Source: Rhizobacter sp. Root404
GTDB taxonomy: Bacteria > Pseudomonadota > Gammaproteobacteria > Burkholderiales > Burkholderiaceae_C
Reading direction: 5' to 3'
Assembly (NCBI RefSeq): GCF_001425865.1
Contig: NZ_LMDS01000001.1
Coordinates: 350,805 to 414,804, forward strand
DNA length: 64,000 bases
Shown: in pieces, positions 58,136 through 64,000 of the stretch
Numbering within the stretch: the stretch's first letter is position 1
How the letters are laid out: each line of letters begins with the position of its first letter
The notes under the pieces: generated by a model
The model's input: the letters and a program-made list of their open reading frames with translations, nothing else
Told to the model about the DNA's origin: nothing
The model's database searches: none
Position numbers and translations under genes: made by a program

Positions 58136-60067
58136 ATGACCCTGTCGTTGCCCGCATTGCTTGAATCGTTCATCACCGCTACCTCACCCGCCGATCGAGA
58201 CGCGCATGCCACATCCCTCGTGACGGGGATTCGGGAGGCCATCAAGAAGGAAGATTGGCGGGCAGCCACGGAGACTCTGCGAAAGGCAGCGGATCCCCGT
58301 CTCGACTTCACGACCGCTCAGGCGCTGGCGCGTCTGCTCAAACGGTTGACGTTGGCGGGTCATGCCGGCGCCGCCCCGAAGCGCGTGGCGGTGCTCAGCA
58401 GCTTCACCGTCGACCAACTGGTGCCCATGATCGAACTCTTCGGCTTTGCCGCGGGGGTGCCGTTTCGAATTCATCAGGTGCCCTATGGCACTTTTCGTCA
58501 GGAGATCCTCGACCCGGGATCGGAGCTTTCGGAATTCGCGCCGCAGTTCGTTTTTCTCGCGACCAACTCTCGGGACCTCATGCATGTTCCGACATTGCAT
58601 TCGGACCGCGATGCGGTGGAGCAGGCCGTGGAGAGAGAGTACGCAGAGTGGGATGCCCTCTGGTCTGTCGCGCATCAACGGTGGGCATGCCAGGTCATCC
58701 AGAACAACTTCGAGTTGCCGCCGGTGCGGGCGCTCGACAACCACGAGATCCGTCACCCCGCCAGCTTCGCGGGCTTCGTGACTCGGGTCAATCTGGCCTT
58801 GGCCGATCGCGCGCCGTCGTTCGTGACGATCCATGATGTCGACCACCTAGCGTCGCGATTCGGCCGCCTTCATTGGGCTGATCCGCGCCACTACCAAGTG
58901 GCCAAGTTCCCGTGCGCTCCGGAGGCGCAGGTGGACTACGCCCACAGTGTCGCGTCCCTTGTTGTTTCGTCGGCTGGCCTGGCGAAGAAGTGTCTGGTCC
59001 TCGATCTGGACAACACGCTTTGGGGCGGCGTGATCGGTGACGATGGGCTCGGCGGAATACAACTTGGACAAGGAAATCCGGAGGGGGAGGCGTTTTCTTC
59101 CTTTCAACAGTACGCGCTGTCCTTGCGCCAACGCGGCGTCATTCTCGCGGTGTGCAGCAAGAACGACGAGCACAACGCGAAAGAGCCCTTCGAACGCCAC
59201 TCCGAAATGGTGCTCGGGCTAGAAGACATCTCGTGCTTCGTCGCGAACTGGAATGACAAGGCCAGCAATCTGCGCGTCATTGCCCAGCGACTGAACATCG
59301 GGCTCGATTCGCTGGTGTTCGTCGACGACAACCCGGCGGAGCGGGCGATCGTTCGCCAGCTCGTCCCGGAAGTCAGTGTGCCCGAGATGCCGGTCGATCC
59401 TGCCGGTTACGTGTATGCGCTAGAGGGACATCGATACTTCCAGACGCTCTTCCTCGAGGCTGAAGATTTCAAGCGCACCGACTTCTACCGCGCCAATGCC
59501 GAGCGGGAGATGTTGCTTCAGGCCACGCCTGGCGACATCGGCGGGTACCTGGCGTCGCTGCGGATGACCTCGCGCCTAGCGTCGATCGACGAGCACACGG
59601 TCGACCGCTGCACGCAACTGATCAACAAATCCAACCAGTTCAACCTCACGACGCGCCGTTATTCTGTGGCCGAGGTGTTGGCCAGGTCCGGTGACCCCGA
59701 ATGGGTCACGGTCAGCGCCACACTCGCGGACCGCTTTGGCGACAACGGTTTGATCAGCGTCGCAATGGCCCGCGCCGAAACGGATGCGCTTCGCATCGAC
59801 ACGTGGCTGATGAGTTGTCGCGTCCTCAAGCGCGGCGTTGAACGTCAAATGCTGAACCATCTGGCCGAGCAAGCGCGTCAACGTGGTTTGCGACGCCTGG
59901 AGGGCGAATACATCCCGTCGGCAAAGAACAGCATGGTGGCGCGGCATTATGAAGAACTGGGCTTTCGGCCAAACGGCAACAGCGCAGAGGGGTCGACGCT
60001 TTGGGAGCTCGAACTCTCCGCGTGGCAACCGTTAACCACGCATATCGAGGTACTGCGCGATGAGTGA
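58136..60067 (+). CDS. FkbH-like HAD-IIIC phosphatase/acyl-loading enzyme
   Basis: The 643-residue protein has an N-terminal SGNH-like region (VAVLSSFTVDQLVPMIE near residues 84-100). A HAD-IIIC domain with D290 and D292 in LVLDLDNTLWGGVIGDDG follows, and then a C-terminal GNAT-like domain with NQFNLTTRRYS and DNGLISV. FkbH-type enzymes dephosphorylate a phosphoglyceryl group from 1,3-bisphosphoglycerate and load glyceryl onto an acyl carrier protein. The next gene is an ACP, overlapping by 8 bases. Here it occupies the place of DltA in a Dlt-like operon. Confidence 0.9.
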   Translation: MTLSLPALLESFITATSPADRDAHATSLVTGIREAIKKEDWRAATETLRKAADPRLDFTTAQALARLLKRLTLAGHAGAAPKRVAVLSSFTVDQLVPMIELFGFAAGVPFRIHQVPYGTFRQEILDPGSELSEFAPQFVFLATNSRDLMHVPTLHSDRDAVEQAVEREYAEWDALWSVAHQRWACQVIQNNFELPPVRALDNHEIRHPASFAGFVTRVNLALADRAPSFVTIHDVDHLASRFGRLHWADPRHYQVAKFPCAPEAQVDYAHSVASLVVSSAGLAKKCLVLDLDNTLWGGVIGDDGLGGIQLGQGNPEGEAFSSFQQYALSLRQRGVILAVCSKNDEHNAKEPFERHSEMVLGLEDISCFVANWNDKASNLRVIAQRLNIGLDSLVFVDDNPAERAIVRQLVPEVSVPEMPVDPAGYVYALEGHRYFQTLFLEAEDFKRTDFYRANAEREMLLQATPGDIGGYLASLRMTSRLASIDEHTVDRCTQLINKSNQFNLTTRRYSVAEVLARSGDPEWVTVSATLADRFGDNGLISVAMARAETDALRIDTWLMSCRVLKRGVERQMLNHLAEQARQRGLRRLEGEYIPSAKNSMVARHYEELGFRPNGNSAEGSTLWELELSAWQPLTTHIEVLRDE

Positions 60068-60317
60068 AACGATGAAGCAGGTGCAGGACGTCCTTCGGAA
60101 TGTCTTCGACGACGACGAGTTGACGATCGAACCGGCGACGACTTCGGCTGACATCGATGGGTGGGATTCCATGATGCACATCAACGTGATCATCGCAGTC
60201 GAGCGCAAGTTCGGCGTCCGATTCGCGGCTGCCGAGAGCAATGCGATCAAGGAGCCGGGGCAGAACCTGGGCACGTTCTGTGCGTTGGTCGATCGAAAGC
60301 TCGCGGCCAAGGCATGA
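60060..60317 (+). CDS. Acyl carrier protein
   Basis: The 85-residue protein has the acyl carrier fold with the phosphopantetheine serine S37 in GWDSMMHINVI. It is acidic, as expected. It overlaps the FkbH-like gene by 8 bases and its stop overlaps the MBOAT start as ATGA, so its partners are most likely these two. It is predicted to carry the acyl group, possibly glyceryl, as DltC does for D-alanine. Confidence 0.93.
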   Translation: MSETMKQVQDVLRNVFDDDELTIEPATTSADIDGWDSMMHINVIIAVERKFGVRFAAAESNAIKEPGQNLGTFCALVDRKLAAKA

Positions 60318-61594
60318 GTGTTTCGAGTATCGCGTTCATCACTCTGGTCCTTCTGCTTGGTGCGATCTACTTTTGCGTTCCGGGTCGCACAGCCCGGCAG
60401 TTGATCTTCGCGTCGACCAACGCCGGCATCTTTCTGTGGGCAAGTTATATCGGCGATCAGCCGCCCAGCGCGTGGACGCTCCTCGTGTTGTCCGCCTTCC
60501 TCTTGTCCGGCTACGTCGTGGCGGTGTGGTTGCGGCGGGTGCCGAGCGCGATCGGAATCGGCCTCTATGTGGCGTTGCTGACAGGCACATTCGTCTTTCT
60601 CAAGAAGTACACGGCGTTGGAACTCGTGCTGCCGAGCGGTTGGCTGAATCACCCCATCTCGATCGTCGGGCTCAGCTACATGCTCTTTCGGCAGATCCAC
60701 TTCGTGGTGGACTCAGCGCAAGGACAAATCGAGGCGCCGACGCTTTGGACCTATTTGAACTACCAGACCAATTTCACCACGTTGCTGGCTGGTCCCATCC
60801 AGCGCTACCAGGATTTCGCGCGCGAGTGGGATCGCTCCGCGCCCATGGATTTGGATGCTCGAGAGCGGCTTTTGGTTTACCAGCGCATCTTCTTGGGCGT
60901 GATCAAGGTAGTGATCTTCGCAACGGCATGCACAGCCATCTACGAAGCCTCGTACGTAGCACTGCTTCGCGTGCTTGGCGACGGCGCGCAGGGGGGAACC
61001 TCGCGCTTATACCTGGCGCGCCAGTTCCTCGCGATGTTTTATGCGTATCCGGCGTTCGTCTATTTCAATTTCTCGGGGTATTGCGACATCGTGATCGGTG
61101 CAGCCGCGTTGCTCGGAATGCGCCTGCCCGAGAACTTCGATCGCCCCTATGTCTCACGAAATATGATCGACTTCTGGACCCGGCAGCACATGACGCTGAG
61201 TTTCTGGATCCGCGACTATCTTTTCACGCCGATGTACAAGTTCATCGTCGAGCGACGCGCGACGCTGGCGCAACCAGCAGCGTACGGCTGCTACTTCGTG
61301 GCGTTCCTGCTGGCCGGCATCTGGCACGGCAGCACGATGAACTTCGTCGTGTTCGGACTGTTGCACGGGTTCGGCGTGTCGGTGACGAAAATCTGGGAGG
61401 CGTCGATCATTCGCCGCTCAGGGCGCAAGGGGCTGAAGAAGTACCTTCAGGTTGAGTGGATCAGGTGGGCGGCCATCGTCGTCACGCTGCATTTCGTCTG
61501 CTTCGCCTTCATCTTCTTCACACCTGATCTGCATGACAAGGTGCTCGTGCTGAAGGGCGTGGCACAGGGCATCTTCTTGGGAGGGGGGCGATGA
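60314..61594 (+). CDS. MBOAT-family membrane O-acyltransferase (DltB/AlgI-like)
   Basis: The 426-residue membrane protein has about ten hydrophobic segments and the MBOAT motifs FWTRQHMTLSFWIRDYLFTP (around H292) and the catalytic LLAGIWHGSTMNF (H338). NFTTLLAGPIQRYQDF is the DltB/AlgI-like segment. Such proteins move an acyl group from a cytoplasmic carrier across the membrane to an extracytoplasmic acceptor. It overlaps the ACP gene upstream and the 52-residue protein gene downstream, both as ATGA. Confidence 0.95.
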   Translation: MSVSSIAFITLVLLLGAIYFCVPGRTARQLIFASTNAGIFLWASYIGDQPPSAWTLLVLSAFLLSGYVVAVWLRRVPSAIGIGLYVALLTGTFVFLKKYTALELVLPSGWLNHPISIVGLSYMLFRQIHFVVDSAQGQIEAPTLWTYLNYQTNFTTLLAGPIQRYQDFAREWDRSAPMDLDARERLLVYQRIFLGVIKVVIFATACTAIYEASYVALLRVLGDGAQGGTSRLYLARQFLAMFYAYPAFVYFNFSGYCDIVIGAAALLGMRLPENFDRPYVSRNMIDFWTRQHMTLSFWIRDYLFTPMYKFIVERRATLAQPAAYGCYFVAFLLAGIWHGSTMNFVVFGLLHGFGVSVTKIWEASIIRRSGRKGLKKYLQVEWIRWAAIVVTLHFVCFAFIFFTPDLHDKVLVLKGVAQGIFLGGGR

Positions 61595-61749
61595 GCGATT
61601 CAAACAAGCCGGACTGGCTGAAACGCTGGCCGATCAAGGTTCGGTCACGTGGCGCTTTGCTCGTGTTCACGTTACTTCTGGCCATGGTGGCCGTGGTCGG
61701 CATGGTCTACGTCGGCCAAGGACAGCTGAACCTGTATCAGGGCTTTTGA
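61591..61749 (+). CDS. DltX-like single-span microprotein
   Basis: A 52-residue protein with a basic N terminus (LKRWPIKVRSRG), one membrane span (about residues 21-41) and the C-terminal tail GQGQLNLYQGF. The tail ends in Tyr-x-x-Phe (Y49, F52), as do the C-terminal tails of DltX microproteins, which finish in a comparable IYNEF-like motif. DltX works with the MBOAT DltB and the SGNH protein DltD, and published work assigns its tyrosine a role in acyl transfer. Its start overlaps the MBOAT stop and the next gene starts one base after its stop. It is short enough to be missed by ordinary gene calling. Confidence 0.75.
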   Translation: MSDSNKPDWLKRWPIKVRSRGALLVFTLLLAMVAVVGMVYVGQGQLNLYQGF

Positions 61750-61750
61750 A

Positions 61751-62869
61751 ATGAGTGTCGACGCCCCTGCCTTGCAGACGCCCCGGGCGCCGAGCCTCGC
61801 TGCACCGCGCTGGCAGCAGTTGCGCCTGTCGATTCTGTTTCTTCTGGTGATCGCAACCACTTTTGCGGGCCTCTGCGCACTGTCGAACAGTGCCGCACTG
61901 GAGTCAGCGTCGGCCCGACTGCAATTGGAGCAATGGCAGCGGACGAACGGGTTGTATGCGTACCACCCGCTCTCGAGGGATTCGGGCGAGTACCTGCTCC
62001 TGCGAGATATGCCGCGCGCGGACTTGGCGCGTGCCGGCGTGGTCTACATCGGATCATCGACCCTGCAGCACGCTGTCAAGACCTGGGACCTGCCGGCGGA
62101 TGCGCGACAACGGGTTCACAACTTCGCGATCGAATCCGCCAACCTCCGCGAGCAGTACATGTGGGTGCAGTACCTGATGGATCATCGTGGACTGGGACGA
62201 GCGGGCAGCGGCAAGACATTGGTCATTCTCGGCGTCTCGCACCTCGACACGCGAGACAAGTTGCCTGGCACCCGTGACAGCAAGTTTGTCGACGAACTGT
62301 TCGCGCGCTACGGCCTGTTCGACTATGAGCCCAGTGTCGGCATTTCGCCCAAGCCGCTGTTCCCGCTGCAGCGCCGATTCGTCGAGGAGTCTGCGCGCGC
62401 AAGCGGCTTTCTGCATCAGCTGCCTACCGATCTGTTCGAGGAGCTTCGCGCCCGAGCGGGGCGAGGTAGCGTGCCATCGCGCCCTCAGTCCGATGAAGAC
62501 GCCATGAAATTGCAGAGAGTGTTGATGGGTGGCGATGCGGGCTGGCGCGGTGCGATTCAACACCAGACGGGATTTCTCGAGAAGACCATCCGACTCCTGC
62601 AATCACGCGGCATCGAGGTGCAGGCGGTCGTCTTGCCGATGAAAGCCTTCAACGATCGGCAGCCCTTTGCAGCCGCGTTTTCGGACGCGGCGCGATCGAT
62701 CTGCGATCGTCTGCACGTCCCGCTGAACGACAGTTCGCGCGCGCTGACCGACGCTGAGTTCGCCGACGGCACTCACCTCAACTACGTTGGCCAAACGAAG
62801 TTCAGCCCGTTCATGCTGGCGCCGGCGCTGAAGCACCTCGGGGCCGTGGATATGGTTCCTGTGCGCTAG
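61751..62869 (+). CDS. Membrane-anchored SGNH/DltD-like protein
   Basis: The 372-residue protein has an N-terminal membrane segment (residues 24-46). Its extracytoplasmic domain carries SGNH-type motifs: VYIGSSTLQHA near residues 98-108, with candidate nucleophile S102/S103, and a C-terminal DGTHLNYVGQ with D339 and H342. This is the same layout as DltD, which receives the acyl group and passes it to the polymer. It follows the DltX-like gene by 1 base and ends the operon. The acceptor polymer is not known. Confidence 0.82.
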   Translation: MSVDAPALQTPRAPSLAAPRWQQLRLSILFLLVIATTFAGLCALSNSAALESASARLQLEQWQRTNGLYAYHPLSRDSGEYLLLRDMPRADLARAGVVYIGSSTLQHAVKTWDLPADARQRVHNFAIESANLREQYMWVQYLMDHRGLGRAGSGKTLVILGVSHLDTRDKLPGTRDSKFVDELFARYGLFDYEPSVGISPKPLFPLQRRFVEESARASGFLHQLPTDLFEELRARAGRGSVPSRPQSDEDAMKLQRVLMGGDAGWRGAIQHQTGFLEKTIRLLQSRGIEVQAVVLPMKAFNDRQPFAAAFSDAARSICDRLHVPLNDSSRALTDAEFADGTHLNYVGQTKFSPFMLAPALKHLGAVDMVPVR

Positions 62870-62935
62870 CCCGACATTCGGTCCAGTTCAAGGCGATGGC
62901 ATAGCCCTTGGCGCTTCGAGGGGTCACGGCGTCGT

Positions 62936-62941
62936 TACACT
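62936..62941 (+). promoter_or_regulatory. Predicted -10 element of the DUF971-ubiE transcript
   Basis: TACACT lies 30 bases before the DUF971 gene ATG at 62972, in the gap after the Dlt-like operon. The -35 region is weak. Confidence 0.35.
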
Positions 62942-62971
62942 TACGATCCCGACACATCCGGCGCTTCAGGC

Positions 62972-63391
62972 ATGGCTGGCCTCACCGCGAAAACACTGCA
63001 ACCGACCTCGATCACCGTGCACCAGCAATCCCGCGCGCTGGAGGTGAGTTTCGAGGACGGTTCCATGTATCGCATTCCCTTCGAGTTGATGCGGGTGTAT
63101 TCGCCTTCCGCGGAGGTCCAGGGTCACGGGCCGGGCCAGGAGGTGCTGCAGACGGGCAAGCGTGACGTCGGCCTGCTGGGCCTCGAACCGATCGGCAACT
63201 ACGCGGTGCAGCCAAGCTTCACGGATGGCCACGACACCGGGATTTTTTCCTGGGACTACCTGCACTTCCTCGGCTCGCAGCAGGACGAACTGTGGCGCAA
63301 GTACGAAGCTCGGCTCGCTGCGGCCGGTGTGAGCCGCGATGCGCCGATGCAGACCGCGGCGACCGCGTCTTCCGGCTGCGGCGGTCACTGA
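62972..63391 (+). CDS. DUF971-family protein
   Basis: The 139-residue protein matches DUF971, a small domain also found at the N terminus of gamma-butyrobetaine hydroxylases. Typical features are [32 protein letters not shown] and [12 protein letters not shown] (shown in part: [20 protein letters not shown]). Some members bind zinc; the tail ends in SSGCGGH. It precedes ubiE by 10 bases, the standard order in Burkholderiales. The function is not established. Confidence 0.9.
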   Translation: MAGLTAKTLQPTSITVHQQSRALEVSFEDGSMYRIPFELMRVYSPSAEVQGHGPGQEVLQTGKRDVGLLGLEPIGNYAVQPSFTDGHDTGIFSWDYLHFLGSQQDELWRKYEARLAAAGVSRDAPMQTAATASSGCGGH

Positions 63392-63401
63392 TGGAACTTC
63401 G

Positions 63402-64000
63402 ATGAGCGACACGCATTTCGGTTTCCAGACGGTCGACGAGACACAGAAGGCCGGTCGCGTTCGCGGGGTGTTCGACTCGGTCGCGTCGAAGTACGACGTG
63501 ATGAACGACCTGATGTCGATGGGGCTGCACCGCGCATGGAAGGCCTACACCGTTGCGATCGCCAATCTGCGAGAAGGCCAGCGCGTGCTGGACATCGCCG
63601 GCGGCACCGGCGATTTGGCGCGGGCATTCGCGAAAAAGGTCGGCCCGACCGGCACGGTCTTCCATACCGACATCAACGAGGCGATGCTGCGGCAGGGCCG
63701 CAACCGCCTTCTGGACGAAGGTTTGGTGCTGCCTACGCTGATCTGCGACGGCGAAGCCCTGCCCTTCGGCACGGCAAGCTTCGACCTGGTCAGCGTGGCC
63801 TTCGGCCTGCGCAACATGACGCACAAGGAGCGCGCGCTGACCGAGATGAATCGTGTGCTGAAGCCGGGTGGTCGGCTGCTCGTGCTGGAGTTTTCCAAGA
63901 TCGCGCCGCCGCTTGCCAAGGCCTACGACTGGTATTCGTTCAACGTGCTGCCCCGGATCGGGCAGTTGGTCGCCGGCGATGCGCAGAGCTACCGGTACCT
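63402..64000 (+). CDS. ubiE: Ubiquinone/menaquinone C-methyltransferase UbiE, truncated by the window edge
   Basis: About 199 of the usual 245 or so residues are visible. The S-adenosylmethionine site is [12 protein letters not shown], with the UbiE-specific [14 protein letters not shown] and [25 protein letters not shown]. UbiE performs the C-methylation in ubiquinone synthesis, matching the bc1 complex encoded in the window. The ATG at 63402 is chosen for the family N terminus ([16 protein letters not shown]). The frame is open to the end of the window. Confidence 0.95.
   Translation, partial: MSDTHFGFQTVDETQKAGRVRGVFDSVASKYDVMNDLMSMGLHRAWKAYTVAIANLREGQRVLDIAGGTGDLARAFAKKVGPTGTVFHTDINEAMLRQGRNRLLDEGLVLPTLICDGEALPFGTASFDLVSVAFGLRNMTHKERALTEMNRVLKPGGRLLVLEFSKIAPPLAKAYDWYSFNVLPRIGQLVAGDAQSYRY

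Overview
The window looks like the chromosome of a high-GC betaproteobacterium in the order Burkholderiales. Gene content and order resemble Rubrivivax, Leptothrix and Methylibium relatives; this is inferred from family recognition and synteny, not from a database search. Supporting blocks are dusB-fis-purH-ruvC, argB-slmA, hisI-hisE-HIT-tatABC-degQ-like, petABC-sspA-sspB, dciA-M23 peptidase-secA and DUF971-ubiE. No insertion sequence, prophage or CRISPR array was seen. Genes are tightly packed, with many ATGA stop/start overlaps.

Layout. 1-6538 (minus): a truncated RNB ribonuclease, then the operon dusB-fis-purH-acyltransferase-cdsA-like-ruvC. 6647-12660: a YqaA-type membrane protein, an M32 carboxypeptidase, a patatin, a phasin and a two-domain reductase resembling fatty acyl-CoA reductases. 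12661-15826 (minus): a four-gene MCE/ABC lipid transporter. 15938-24326 (plus): argB, EamA exporter, HAD phosphatase, slmA, pdeM, DUF815 ATPase, Nudix, hisI, hisE, a small membrane protein, HIT protein and tatABC. 24330-29740: a DegQ/DegS-like protease, a PdxA-family dehydrogenase, a DUF1631 protein and mscL. 29910-34192: the cytochrome bc1 operon, sspA, sspB and tRNA-Thr(UGU). 34200-40705: a secreted glycoside hydrolase-like protein coupled to dciA, then a divergent M23 peptidase and secA. 40793-45600: a hybrid histidine kinase, an RpfF-like crotonase, a haem-oxygenase-like diiron protein and argJ. 46052-52999: MFS transporter, acetyltransferase and the complete ugpBAEC-ugpQ glycerophosphodiester uptake operon. 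53234-57127: a 1297-residue flavin/iron-sulfur oxidoreductase. 57222-62869: an accessory six-gene operon. 62972-64000: DUF971 protein and truncated ubiE.

Three insertions interrupt otherwise conserved neighbourhoods. The most interesting is 57222-62869: a 2-oxoglutarate oxygenase, an FkbH-type HAD-IIIC enzyme, an acyl carrier protein, an MBOAT acyltransferase, a 52-residue single-span protein and an SGNH protein. Its logic matches the Dlt teichoic-acid D-alanylation machine: charging enzyme, carrier, MBOAT, DltX, DltD. Here an FkbH enzyme replaces DltA, and the 52-residue protein ends in a DltX-like Tyr-x-x-Phe tail. I infer a Dlt-like system that exports an ACP-bound acyl group, perhaps glyceryl, onto an envelope polymer.

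The second insertion, between secA and argJ, pairs an RpfF-like (diffusible signal factor synthase family) enzyme with a putative diiron oxidase, convergent to a hybrid sensor kinase; this geometry recalls the Xanthomonas rpf locus. The third is a signal-peptide-bearing clan GH-A-like hydrolase whose start codon overlaps the dciA stop.

Several genes have a -10-like hexamer only 6-9 bases before the start codon and no clear Shine-Dalgarno sequence, suggesting leaderless transcripts. Gene boundaries are read from the sequence; functions rest on recognised motifs.
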